Part shown: positions 1 through 7,505 of the stretch, piece by piece | How positions within the stretch are numbered: position 1 is the stretch's first letter | Layout: each line of letters opens with the position of its first letter | DNA from: Microbacterium testaceum | Lineage (GTDB): Bacteria > Actinomycetota > Actinomycetes > Actinomycetales > Microbacteriaceae | NCBI RefSeq assembly: GCF_020781835.1 | Contig: NZ_JAJGNJ010000001.1 | Location: 434,001 to 498,000 of the forward strand | Direction: 5' to 3' | Length of the DNA stretch: 64,000 bases | Position numbers and translations under genes: made by a program | The notes under the pieces: generated by a model | Seen by the model: only the letters and a program-made list of their open reading frames with translations | What the model was told of the DNA's origin: nothing | Databases searched by the model: none

Positions 1-46
1 TGTAGAGCGTGACGCCCTGGATGGGCGTGCCCTTCTCCGCGGTCAT
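1..46 (-). CDS. C-glycoside deglycosidase alpha subunit, N-terminal fragment (cut by window edge)
   Basis: Only the first 15 codons are visible (MTAEKGTPIQGVTLY); the gene runs off the left edge. Its ATG overlaps the TGA of the preceding beta-subunit gene as ATGA, which indicates translational coupling. The stretch IQGVTLY resembles the first barrel strand of sugar phosphate isomerase/epimerase TIM barrels and matches the start of the barrel in the two fusion proteins at 11741 (FQLGLTLYS) and 14418 (FQYGVSLYS). Known C-glycoside deglycosidases (DfgAB, CarBC types) pair a TIM-barrel alpha chain with a small beta-sandwich beta chain, so alpha identity is inferred from neighbour and start. No metal ligand is visible in this fragment. 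Confidence 0.6.
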   Translation of the reverse strand, partial: MTAEKGTPIQGVTLY

Positions 47-450
47 GCGTGCGCCTCCTCGTCCTGGCGGACCGACATCGTCTTCGTGTCGTGCTCCTCG
101 ATGTGGAGCACCTGGTCGTCGGCGATGATGATGTACGGGATGTAGAGCTCGAGGTCGACGCGCACCTCGTGCTCTCCGGCATCCACGGCCAGGTCACCCG
201 AGAGCACGGCGGAGTCGGTGGGGAACCACCACTCCTGCGTGTTCTCCTTCATCTGCGCGAACGTGAACTCCACACCGTTCATCTGCCAGCGCAGGGAATC
301 GGTGGGGGCCTCGGCGCCGTCGATCGTGAGCTTCGCCGCAGAGATGCAGGATGCGGGCAGCGCGCGGTACCAGGGCAGACGAACGTCGACCGCCGCTCGT
401 CCGTCGCGGACACTCAGTGTGCCCTGTTCGATGATGCGATCCGGGATCAC
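43..450 (-). CDS. C-glycoside deglycosidase beta subunit (DUF6379-type)
   Basis: This 135-residue protein belongs by recognition to the small beta-sandwich subunit of C-glycoside deglycosidase, which with the TIM-barrel alpha subunit splits the carbon-carbon bond of 3-oxo-C-glycosides. Family-like features are LPWYRALPASCISAAKLTIDG near residues 25-45, FTFAQM near 62, and LELYIPYI near 100. The same pattern (IPWYRSL, LRLPYM) opens the fusion protein at 11741. I chose the GTG at 450 because GAGGAGG lies 6 bases upstream; the longer upstream reading is arginine-rich and not protein-like. It follows the sugar oxidase gene after 89 bases and overlaps the alpha gene (ATGA). It is soluble, with no signal peptide, so cleavage should be cytoplasmic. 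Confidence 0.8.
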   Translation of the reverse strand: MIPDRIIEQGTLSVRDGRAAVDVRLPWYRALPASCISAAKLTIDGAEAPTDSLRWQMNGVEFTFAQMKENTQEWWFPTDSAVLSGDLAVDAGEHEVRVDLELYIPYIIIADDQVLHIEEHDTKTMSVRQDEEAHA

Positions 451-518
451 CGGGACCTCCTCGTTGGTGCGACCGCAGCCGCAGACCTCTTTGTCTCTAT
501 TTCTACACTGTAATGTCG

Positions 519-541
519 GATTCCTGCATAAGCAAGGAATC
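519..541. promoter_or_regulatory. Inverted repeat with central CATAAGC upstream of the deglycosidase subunits
   Basis: Perfect 7-base arms GATTCCT (519-525) and AGGAATC (535-541) flank GCATAAGCA. The site overlaps the stop codon of the sugar oxidase gene and precedes an AT-richer stretch before the beta-subunit gene. The core CATAAGC recurs in the promoter of the sugar-binding protein (6238-6267) and of the fused deglycosidase operon (15758-15784), so it may be an operator shared within the island. Binding by the LysR protein at 6370 is a guess from position. Confidence 0.45.
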
Positions 542-2063
542 AGGCGAGGGATGCCGCGATCGCACGGGCCCCGCGGACGGCCAGCGCCACAGACGTGAGC
601 GTGGGGTTGCACGCCGTCGGGGTGGGGATCACGCCGTTGCCGGCGACGAACAGACCCGGAACCCCCCAGACCTGGCTGTCGATGTCGCACACGCTCGTGC
701 CGTCGTCCACCGTCCCCATGCGCGTCGTGCCCTGGTAGTGCAGCGACGATCCGAGCGGGAGGGTGAACGGCCGGTCGCCGACCGGGTCTCCGACCGCCTC
801 GGCGAGCCGCGAGATCTCCGCCCGCGCCCGCTCGATGACCTCGTGATCGTGAGCCGTGAGGGTGTAGTGGATGCGGGGAGCCGGCATCCCGTACCCGTCG
901 ACGTGCTCGTCGTCGAACTCGACACGGTCGTCAGCCTGCAGATCCTTCGCGCAGAACAGACCGAGGCCGACGATCGACCCGGGGACGACGGGGTCGTCCT
1001 CGGCGAGCGCGATCGGTGAGGCGTCGAGCTGCATGATCTGCCCGTGGAAGGGCACGGCGTCGGTGAACGGCACCCAGCTGACGCCACTGTACTCGGCCAG
1101 GCCGGTCACCGGTGCGCCCGACTCGACCGGGACGAGCGGGGCGACGTCCCGTAGACGCGACGCGTACACCACCTGCGCCTGGTCGTTGAGGTAGCGACCG
1201 AGCGCCGCGGGCCGGATACCCGACGCCCACAACAGCTGCGGTGTCCGCAGCGCGTCGGCCGCGACGACCACGAACCGTGCGCTCACTTCGTGCTGTTCGC
1301 CGGAGCGCAGATCCTTCACGACGACACCGGCAGCCTTGCCGTCTCGGGTGATCACCGAGGTCACGAGCGACTCGTCGACCAGCGAGAATCGCGGGTTCTG
1401 CCGCGTGACCTCGCCCAGCACCACGTCCGAGCCCGACCACACCAGCCGGCCGTCGTCGCGCCGGTGGACGGCCAGCGGCATCCGCTGCACCGTCGTCTCG
1501 GCGGTCCGTCCCTCGTCGACCGCGGCCGACAGGCGCTCTCGCACGATCTCGCCGAACGGTGCCGCGTCGAAGGCGTCGGTGGTGACGCCGAGGAGGCGGT
1601 CGCCCTCGTCGAGCAGCTCGTCGAGGTCGGGCAGGAACGTGATGCGCTCGCTCTCGTTCGGCCGCGGGCACGCGCCCGTCCAGTGCGCCGCCATGCCCCC
1701 GACGTTGCTCGACATCGCCACGACGGGCAGGCCGTCCTCGCCGTCGAAGGCGAACCCCTCCTCCAGGAGGAAGGTCCCGGGCCGGGCACCGCGCGCGCCC
1801 ACGTTGGCCGCGCCCGGGCTGACGACCTTCTCGCCGCGCTGCCCCGGCCCCTCCGACGCGGCTTGGGCGCGCGTGCGCTCGGCCCTGTCGGCGATGTTCT
1901 TCACGTGGGCGCCGGGGGGATCCGAGACCGTCGGCCCCACCTCGAACATGACGATGCTGGCCGCGGGTGCCCGTTCCGAGAGGATGCGGGCGTACGCGGC
2001 TCCCGTCGGACCGCTGCCGACGATGACGACGTCGGCCGACGCCGGGTACTGCCGCCCGCTCAT
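540..2063 (-). CDS. GMC-family FAD-dependent sugar oxidase (CarA/pyranose-oxidase-like)
   Basis: The 507-residue protein starts with a Rossmann FAD-binding site (VVIVGSGPTGAAYARIL, residues about 12-28) and ends with the GMC catalytic segment: His442 in SSLHYQGTTRMG and Asn486 in TACNPTLT. A His-Asn pair is typical of pyranose oxidases and of CarA-type C-glycoside 3-oxidases, which oxidise the C3 hydroxyl of the glucosyl group before C-C cleavage. No signal peptide is seen. Its ATG overlaps the TGA of the isomerase gene upstream (ATGA), and the deglycosidase subunits follow downstream, so 3-oxidation of an imported glycoside is the likely role. An ordinary glucose or inositol oxidoreductase cannot be excluded by sequence alone. 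Confidence 0.8.
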   Translation of the reverse strand: MSGRQYPASADVVIVGSGPTGAAYARILSERAPAASIVMFEVGPTVSDPPGAHVKNIADRAERTRAQAASEGPGQRGEKVVSPGAANVGARGARPGTFLLEEGFAFDGEDGLPVVAMSSNVGGMAAHWTGACPRPNESERITFLPDLDELLDEGDRLLGVTTDAFDAAPFGEIVRERLSAAVDEGRTAETTVQRMPLAVHRRDDGRLVWSGSDVVLGEVTRQNPRFSLVDESLVTSVITRDGKAAGVVVKDLRSGEQHEVSARFVVVAADALRTPQLLWASGIRPAALGRYLNDQAQVVYASRLRDVAPLVPVESGAPVTGLAEYSGVSWVPFTDAVPFHGQIMQLDASPIALAEDDPVVPGSIVGLGLFCAKDLQADDRVEFDDEHVDGYGMPAPRIHYTLTAHDHEVIERARAEISRLAEAVGDPVGDRPFTLPLGSSLHYQGTTRMGTVDDGTSVCDIDSQVWGVPGLFVAGNGVIPTPTACNPTLTSVALAVRGARAIAASLA

Positions 2064-2854
2064 GCCGCACGCACCAGTTCGACGATGTGGGCGACGGATG
2101 CCGCAGACGCGGTGGTCGGGTAGTACTCGAGGCCGATCGGCCCGTCGTAGCCGCTGGCGCGCAGCACGCGGAGGCGCTCGGCCCAGTCGAGGTCGCCCGT
2201 GCCGGGCTCCCCGCGTCCGGGGGCATCGGCGAGCTGCACATACTTCACGAGATCGCCGGCGTTCGCGAGCTCGGCCTCCATGTCCTCGCCCTCGACCGCC
2301 GAGTGGTAGATGTCGTACAGCACGCCGAACTGCGGCGAGTCCACGCCGCGCGCGACGTAGACCGCCTCGGCGGTGCGGTCGAGCAGCGAGCCCGGGTGGT
2401 CGACGCGGACGTTGACCGGCTCGAGGACGAGCGTGACGCCGGAGCCGTCGATCTGCGCGACGGCCTTCTGATAGATCTCGATCAGCTTGTCCAGCTGCAC
2501 CTGTCGCTTCCAGCCGCCGAAGCCCGTGCCGCTGCCCACCACGATGCGGGGGCAGCCGAGATCCTGAGCGATCGCGACGCCCTCGTCGAGCTTGCGGTAG
2601 AACTCCGAGTGGTCCCACGGCGGGATCATGAACTGCGTGCGGGGCTCGGCCAGCTGGGCCGTGAGCTGGGTGCCGGTCTCCTCGAGCGCGGCCTTCAGCG
2701 CCGCGAGGTCCTTGGGCTTCGACGGGGCGTCGACACCGGTCGGACCCCAGATCTCGACGGCGTCGAAGCCGGCCGCAGCGGCCGCGCGCACACGGTCGTG
2801 GTAGTCGCCGGCCTCGGTGAAGAGGAGTTCGATGTTGGGAGCGAGTTGATACAT
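2060..2854 (-). CDS. Sugar phosphate isomerase/epimerase (hydroxypyruvate-isomerase-like TIM barrel)
   Basis: A 264-residue single-domain TIM barrel. Expected metal-site segments are present in order: LVLEPVN (Glu), GVLYDIYHS (Asp and His), KYVQLADAPGR near residue 210, and GLEYYP (second Glu) near the C-terminus. These match the hydroxypyruvate isomerase/3-dehydroshikimate-type branch. It is preceded by AAAGGACCC five bases before the ATG and overlaps the downstream oxidase start by ATGA. In C-glycoside clusters such small isomerases could act on the 3-oxo sugar released after cleavage; that substrate is inference. It differs from the deglycosidase alpha chains, which are longer and have a paired beta domain. 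Confidence 0.75.
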   Translation of the reverse strand: MYQLAPNIELLFTEAGDYHDRVRAAAAAGFDAVEIWGPTGVDAPSKPKDLAALKAALEETGTQLTAQLAEPRTQFMIPPWDHSEFYRKLDEGVAIAQDLGCPRIVVGSGTGFGGWKRQVQLDKLIEIYQKAVAQIDGSGVTLVLEPVNVRVDHPGSLLDRTAEAVYVARGVDSPQFGVLYDIYHSAVEGEDMEAELANAGDLVKYVQLADAPGRGEPGTGDLDWAERLRVLRASGYDGPIGLEYYPTTASAASVAHIVELVRAA

Positions 2855-2970
2855 GAGGGTCCTTTCGGCGGACGAGGGCGCGACGATCGACGGATGCCCC
2901 GCTGCGCGGCATCCATCTGGGCAGGCTCAGCCCGTGAGGCCGGTCTTCCGGCATTCATGAGGAGAGGGCG

Positions 2971-3807
2971 TCAGCCCTTCAGGCCGCCGGCGAAGCCCTG
3001 GATGAAGCGCTTCTGGGCGAAGAGGTAGAAGGCGAGGATGGGGATCATCGAGACGATGACGATGGCGAAGATCTGGTTCCACGCCGAGACCAGCGAGCCG
3101 ATGTAGTAGTACATGGCCACAGGGAGTGTCTGGTTCGCCGATCCGCCGAGGAAGATCAGCGACGTGAAGAAGTCGTTCCACACGATCAGGCCCGCGAGGA
3201 TCGCGACCGTGCCTGTGGCAGGCGACATCAGCGGCAGCACGATGCGGAAGAAGATCTGCGTGCGCGTGGCTCCGTCGATCGTCGCCGCCTCCTCGTACTC
3301 CGTCCCCAGACCCCGGAAGAACCCGGCGTAGAGGAAGATCGCCAGCGGCAGCAGCATGCCGGTGTAGAGGATGATCATGCCCCAGGCCGACCCGGTCAGA
3401 CCGAGCGACCGCGCTCCGATGTAGAGCGGCACGGTGCCCAGCTGCGTCGGCAGCACGATGGCGACGAGGAACAGGTAGTAGACGACGCGACTCCAACGCC
3501 GCGTGCTGCGGGCGATGACGTACCCGGTCAGGGACCCGAGCAGGACCATCAGCACGATGCTGCCGGCGGTGATGATGATGCTGTTGATCAGGCCCATGAT
3601 CACGTTCGAGTTGCCGGTCGCCGTCAGCACCTTGAGGAAGTTGCCGAAATCCGGCGCGACCGGCGGCGCCAAGGTCGACGACGTGATCACCTCACGGTCC
3701 GACTTCAGCGACGTGGTGATCAGGAAGTAGAACGGCAGCAGGAAGACGAGAGCTGCGAGCCAGAAGAGGAACTCACGGAGCCCGGTGAGCTTGGTGTAGC
3801 GGAACAT
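2971..3807 (-). CDS. Carbohydrate ABC transporter permease, MalG type (CUT1)
   Basis: This 278-residue inner-membrane permease has six predicted hydrophobic segments and the conserved EAA loop EEAATIDGATRTQIFFRIVLP (about residues 190-210), which docks the ATPase. The C-terminus ending in FAGGLKG is typical for MalG-like CUT1 subunits. It starts one base after the stop of the MalF-type gene, showing one operon with the binding protein at 4855. No ATPase gene is present in the cluster; actinobacterial CUT1 systems often share an MsiK-like ATPase encoded elsewhere. The cargo is likely an oligosaccharide or glycoside, given the oxidase and deglycosidase genes downstream. Confidence 0.9.
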   Translation of the reverse strand: MFRYTKLTGLREFLFWLAALVFLLPFYFLITTSLKSDREVITSSTLAPPVAPDFGNFLKVLTATGNSNVIMGLINSIIITAGSIVLMVLLGSLTGYVIARSTRRWSRVVYYLFLVAIVLPTQLGTVPLYIGARSLGLTGSAWGMIILYTGMLLPLAIFLYAGFFRGLGTEYEEAATIDGATRTQIFFRIVLPLMSPATGTVAILAGLIVWNDFFTSLIFLGGSANQTLPVAMYYYIGSLVSAWNQIFAIVIVSMIPILAFYLFAQKRFIQGFAGGLKG

Positions 3808-3808
3808 G

Positions 3809-4783
3809 TCAGTTCTCCTCAGAGCGATCGGCGGTCACACGCTGCTGGATGACGGCGAAGACGAGGATGATCAGGGTCAGCAAGAGGGCGAGTGCAGCGC
3901 CGTAGCCGAAGTTGCCGAGGGCGAACGACTGCTTGTACACCTGCGTCGCGAGGGTCTCAGTGGCGGCCGCGGGGCCTCCGCCGGTCAGCGCCATGATCTG
4001 GTCGAACACTCGGAGGCCGTTGACGAGGCCCAGAGTGGTCGCGATGGCCACGGCCGGACGAATGGAGGGGAGCGTCACATGCAGGAAGCGCTGCCAGAGA
4101 TTGGCGCCGTCGATGGCCGCGGCCTCTTCGATCTCGACCGGCACGGAGGCCAGGCCCGCCATGTAGATCACCATGGCGAAGCCGATGTTCTGCCAGACCA
4201 GCACGACGAGGATCGTCCAGATGGCCCACGTGGGATCGGCGATCCACGCGCGGGCCACCGAGTCCAGGCCCATCCCCCGCAGCACGATGTTGAGCGGTCC
4301 GTTGAAGTCGAAGATGAACTTCCAGATGTACGACGTCGCGAGCGGGCTCAGCACGACGGGCATGAAGAAGAGGGTGCGCAGGATGTAGCGGCTCTTCAGC
4401 CCCCGGTTCAAGCCGAGGGCGATGCCCAGGCCCAGGATGTTGCTGAGGATCACCGACCCGAAGGCCAGGAACAGCGTGTTCCACAGCGCCCCGATCTTCG
4501 TCGGGTCCTGGAAGATCCGCGTGAAGTTGTCGAGCCCGATCAGCTCGAAGGCCCCGATGCCGGTCCAGTTTGTGAACGCGAAGAACCCGCCGACGCTGGT
4601 GGCTACGTAGTGGATGCCGATGACGAAGAGGATGCCGGGCAGGGCCCACCACCAGTAGCCGAACTTCAGCAGTCCCTTGCGGCGGGGAGCGGGTGCCGAG
4701 CGACGACGCCCCCCTCGACGGGGCAGGACCACGCGTTCGGTCTCGGTGGGGGCGATCTCGCCGGATCGGAAGGTGGTGCTCAT
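3809..4783 (-). CDS. Carbohydrate ABC transporter permease, MalF type (CUT1)
   Basis: The 324-residue permease has a basic cytoplasmic N-terminus (RRGGRRRSAPAPRRK), six hydrophobic segments and the EAA loop EEAAAIDGANLWQRFLHVTLP. I place the start at the ATG at 4783 (MSTTFRSGE), preceded by GAGGACG. An upstream ATG at 4831 would put the start inside a strong hairpin (4816-4849) and is less likely. The gene lies between the binding protein and the MalG partner and is co-oriented with both. Confidence 0.88.
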   Translation of the reverse strand: MSTTFRSGEIAPTETERVVLPRRGGRRRSAPAPRRKGLLKFGYWWWALPGILFVIGIHYVATSVGGFFAFTNWTGIGAFELIGLDNFTRIFQDPTKIGALWNTLFLAFGSVILSNILGLGIALGLNRGLKSRYILRTLFFMPVVLSPLATSYIWKFIFDFNGPLNIVLRGMGLDSVARAWIADPTWAIWTILVVLVWQNIGFAMVIYMAGLASVPVEIEEAAAIDGANLWQRFLHVTLPSIRPAVAIATTLGLVNGLRVFDQIMALTGGGPAAATETLATQVYKQSFALGNFGYGAALALLLTLIILVFAVIQQRVTADRSEEN

Positions 4784-4815
4784 CACGTCCTCGTCATCCT
4801 CGATGGGGGTGCGGC

Positions 4816-4849
4816 TCCGCCGCCCGAGCACGAGAGCTCGGGCGGCGGA
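4816..4849 (-). terminator. Intercistronic hairpin between binding protein and permease genes
   Basis: A perfect 14-base-pair stem (4816-4829 with 4836-4849) encloses the loop ACGAGA. It sits between the stop of the binding-protein gene and the start of the first permease gene. No U-run follows on the minus strand. This placement is typical of RNA hairpins that stabilise the binding-protein message or attenuate readthrough, giving more binding protein than permease; full termination is less likely because the permeases have no other visible promoter. Confidence 0.7.
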
Positions 4850-4854
4850 ATCTC

Positions 4855-6147
4855 TCAGTTCCCCCAGGCCGCATCCATGTTCTGCAGCACCTGGTCGATG
4901 CTGGACTGACCGGTCAGTAGGCCCTGGACACCTGTCGACAGCGCCTCGTAGACGCCCGGGTTGGGCCAGACGTTCGCGGGCAGGGTGGTGTACGAGCCAT
5001 TCGAGATCTCGTCGACGACCTCGGAGTAGATCGAGTCGCTCAGGTCGAGGTTCTTGTACTCGGAGATGGGGAGCAGGCCCGAGGCCTCGTAGAACTTTTC
5101 CTGCGCCTCGGGGGTGGCGAGCCAGTCGAGGAACTTCTGCGCGGCTTCCTTCTTCTCGGACTTCGCGTTGATGGTGGCCGCGTAGTTCGAGCTGCCGAGC
5201 ACGAAGGGCTTGCCGCCCGCCGCCGGCGGGAAGGGCTGCACCTTGAAGTCCGCCTCCGGCGGGGCCGCGGCTGCGATCTCGACCGCCGAGCCTGACGGGA
5301 TGAAGCTGCCGACCGAGGTGCCTTGGGCGAGTCCGTTGGTGATGGCGTCGAAGCCGCCGCCCTCGGCACCGGCCTGGAAGCAGCCCTTGTCGTTGAGGTC
5401 GACGATGGTCTGCAGCGTGTCGGCCCAGCCCTTGCTCTCGGCGAAGGTGGTCTTGCCCTCCGCCCGCTCGGTGTCGAACTCGGGGTCGGAGGCGTAGACG
5501 CGGGTCGCGGCGATGCCCTGCGCGGTGAGGCCGGCGTTGGGAGCTGCGGCGCCGGCGAGGGCGATCATCGACTTGCCGTCGCCCGCCAGCTTGGCGCAGT
5601 CGGCGTAGAAGGCGTCCAAAGTGGTGGGCCAGGTGGTGATGCCGTTCATGCCGGCGGTTCCCATGCTGGCGACGACCGCGCCGACGGTGAAGTCGAGCGG
5701 CTGACCGTACGTCGTGCCGTCGATCTCGAACAGGGTCTCGCTGCCGGCGGGAACCAGCGAGGTCGCCGTGTCGCCGAGCGGCTCGAGGAATCCGGCCTCG
5801 GCGAGGGGGATGAGGCCGCGCGCGTCACCCGCACCCGGCGCGGCGATCAGCACATCGGCGGCGTTCCCGGCCTGCAGCTGGGTGCGGATGGTCTCGCCGT
5901 ACTTGTCGTTCGGCGTGGGGTTCGACGTGATCGTGACCCCGGGGTTGGCCGCCATGTACTCCTTAGCGAGCGTCTCGTACGGGCTCTCGAGGTTGTTGGA
6001 CGTGGCGAACGTGAAGGTGAACGAGTTGGAGTCGCCTCCGGAGTCCCCCGACCCCGAGCCGGAACATCCGGCGAGGACGAGAGCGGCGGTGGCGGGGAGA
6101 GCGAGAAGACCTGCAAGCCGCGTGGCGCGACGGCGGGAATGGGTCAT
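4855..6147 (-). CDS. Extracellular sugar-binding lipoprotein of CUT1 ABC transporter
   Basis: The 430-residue protein begins with a lipoprotein signal peptide (MTHSRRRATRLAGLLALPATAALVLAGCSG), lipobox LAGC near residue 27, followed by a Ser/Gly-rich tether. The mature part has the family-1 solute-binding pattern (TFTFATSNNLESPYETLAKEYMAANPGV, near 43-70) and the tail AWGN. ATG 6147 is the natural start; upstream in-frame codons have no signal-like sequence. The gene leads an operon with two permeases, isomerase, oxidase and deglycosidase, so it probably binds a glycoside outside the cell. Its promoter region (6148-6369) is shared with the divergent LysR gene. Confidence 0.9.
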   Translation of the reverse strand: MTHSRRRATRLAGLLALPATAALVLAGCSGSGSGDSGGDSNSFTFTFATSNNLESPYETLAKEYMAANPGVTITSNPTPNDKYGETIRTQLQAGNAADVLIAAPGAGDARGLIPLAEAGFLEPLGDTATSLVPAGSETLFEIDGTTYGQPLDFTVGAVVASMGTAGMNGITTWPTTLDAFYADCAKLAGDGKSMIALAGAAAPNAGLTAQGIAATRVYASDPEFDTERAEGKTTFAESKGWADTLQTIVDLNDKGCFQAGAEGGGFDAITNGLAQGTSVGSFIPSGSAVEIAAAAPPEADFKVQPFPPAAGGKPFVLGSSNYAATINAKSEKKEAAQKFLDWLATPEAQEKFYEASGLLPISEYKNLDLSDSIYSEVVDEISNGSYTTLPANVWPNPGVYEALSTGVQGLLTGQSSIDQVLQNMDAAWGN

Positions 6148-6237
6148 GGCCAGCCTTTCTGACGACGTTGTCGGCGGCCCCTTCAGTGGGATCGCCTGTG
6201 CTGTGTTCTTCAGTATCAGCGCGATGCGCCGAAAAAG

Positions 6238-6267
6238 CACATAAGTGTCGCGGATGAAGCGCATAAG
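6238..6267. promoter_or_regulatory. Two direct CRCATAAG repeats in the divergent LysR/binding-protein promoter
   Basis: CACATAAG (6238-6245) and CGCATAAG (6260-6267) are spaced 22 bases start to start, about two helical turns, in the 222-base gap between the sugar-binding protein gene and the LysR gene. A LysR-type protein commonly binds such promoter-proximal sites next to its own gene. Related CATAAGC sites occur at 527-533 and 15758-15784. Confidence 0.5.
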
Positions 6268-6369
6268 ATGCGTCGGCCATCTGGCATCCACTCACGCGAT
6301 GACCCCTGGGCCGCGCATAGACGTCATGGATACACTGTGCGGACGCACTCCCGAGCGAAGGATCACACC

Positions 6370-7311
6370 GTGGTGACCGATCATGCGACGCTGTCGCGCC
6401 TCGACCTCAACCTGCTCATCGCCCTCGACGCGCTGCTGACGGAGCGCAGCGTCACGCGCGCTGCCGACCGGCTGCACCTCAGTCAGCCGGCACTCAGCGC
6501 CTCGCTCGCTCGACTGCGCACGCACTTCAACGACCAGATCCTCGCCCGGCGGGGCAACACGTACGAGCTCACGCCGTTCGCGGTGCGACTGACCGATCAC
6601 ACGAGCACGGCCCTCGAGGCCGCCCGACGCGTCTTCGAGAGCCAGGCGTCATGGTCGCCCGCCGAGTCGACCCGCGAGTTCTCCATCTACGGCTCCGACT
6701 ACGGCTTCGTCACCGTGGGCACCGTCGTCTCGCAGCTCGCCGCCGAACAGGCGCCCGGCGTGCGCTTCCGGTACATGCTGCACAACCCCGGCATCGTGGA
6801 GGACGCCGCGAATCGCCTGCGCTCGGCCGACGCGATGGTGATCCCGCACGGCCCGGTCTCGGAACTGCCGTACCTCGACCTCTGGCAGGACGACTGGCTC
6901 GCCGTCGTCGCCGACGACAACGACGAGGTCGGCGAGTCTCTCACGATGCAGAACCTCGCCGACATGCCGTGGGTCCTCACGTTCCAGTCGCGCTCGGCCT
7001 TCACCTCCGCGGCGCGCCAGATCCAACAGCTCGGCGTCGAACCGCACATCGAGGTGGTGCTGGAGAGCTTCCTCTCGGTGGGCCACTTCGTCAGCGGCAC
7101 GCGCCGCGTCGGGCTCGTCCAGTCGGCACTCGCCCCGCACCTCCTGCGCATCGGCGGCATCCGTGTCGTCCCCCTGCCCTTCGCCGCGACCCCCATCGTG
7201 AGCGCCCTGTGGTGGCATCCCTCCCACACCCGCGATCCCGAGCACGAGTGGATGCGCGGCCTGTTCGCCGAAGCCGGCCGCAGGATCGCCGCGGGGCACG
7301 CTCCGCACTGA
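6370..7311 (+). CDS. LysR-family transcriptional regulator
   Basis: This 313-residue protein has the LysR helix-turn-helix at its N-terminus (LDLNLLIALDALLTERSVTRAADRLHLSQPALSASLARLR) and an effector-binding domain after about residue 90. The first GTG (6370) is used because GAAGGA lies seven bases upstream; a second GTG follows directly. The N-terminal motif resembles the NodD/LinR-like group that often responds to aromatic compounds or flavonoids; this is only a similarity by eye. Divergent placement from the glycoside import operon suggests it controls that operon through the CATAAG sites. Confidence 0.85.
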   Translation: MVTDHATLSRLDLNLLIALDALLTERSVTRAADRLHLSQPALSASLARLRTHFNDQILARRGNTYELTPFAVRLTDHTSTALEAARRVFESQASWSPAESTREFSIYGSDYGFVTVGTVVSQLAAEQAPGVRFRYMLHNPGIVEDAANRLRSADAMVIPHGPVSELPYLDLWQDDWLAVVADDNDEVGESLTMQNLADMPWVLTFQSRSAFTSAARQIQQLGVEPHIEVVLESFLSVGHFVSGTRRVGLVQSALAPHLLRIGGIRVVPLPFAATPIVSALWWHPSHTRDPEHEWMRGLFAEAGRRIAAGHAPH

Positions 7312-7421
7312 ACTCCGCCGTGGGGCCGCGTCCGGCATCACCGACGGTGATGGAGCGCATCCGGAAGCGAGGGCACCCGTCGATCGTCTTCCCCGGAATC
7401 CGCGCGCTATCCTCCAAATCA

Positions 7422-7439
7422 GAATCAACGTATTGATTC
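7422..7439. promoter_or_regulatory. Perfect 18-bp palindrome upstream of the monooxygenase operon
   Basis: GAATCAA (7422-7428), spacer CGTA, TTGATTC (7433-7439). It lies in the 194-base gap after the LysR gene and 66 bases before the monooxygenase ATG, in an AT-rich patch that probably carries the promoter. The TetR regulator at the end of the same operon (10171) is the natural candidate to bind it. The gap also holds CATCACCG-A-CGGTGATG (7336-7352), which could fold as a weak terminator for the LysR gene. Confidence 0.6.
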
Positions 7440-7505
7440 GGTAATCGCGCGCCCCGTCGACCCCTGCGTCGACCGCACCGATGTCTGCTCAGAGAGGAGC
7501 ACACC

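Noticed and set aside
540..2954. 804-codon minus-strand open frame joining the isomerase and oxidase region
   Set aside because: It is the oxidase frame extended back through the isomerase gene in another frame; the added part is arginine/proline-rich noise and the ATGA overlap at 2063 gives the real start.
4783..4831. Upstream ATG (4831) for the MalF-type permease
   Set aside because: It would place the start codon in the loop region of the 4816-4849 hairpin; the ATG at 4783 has a better ribosome site.
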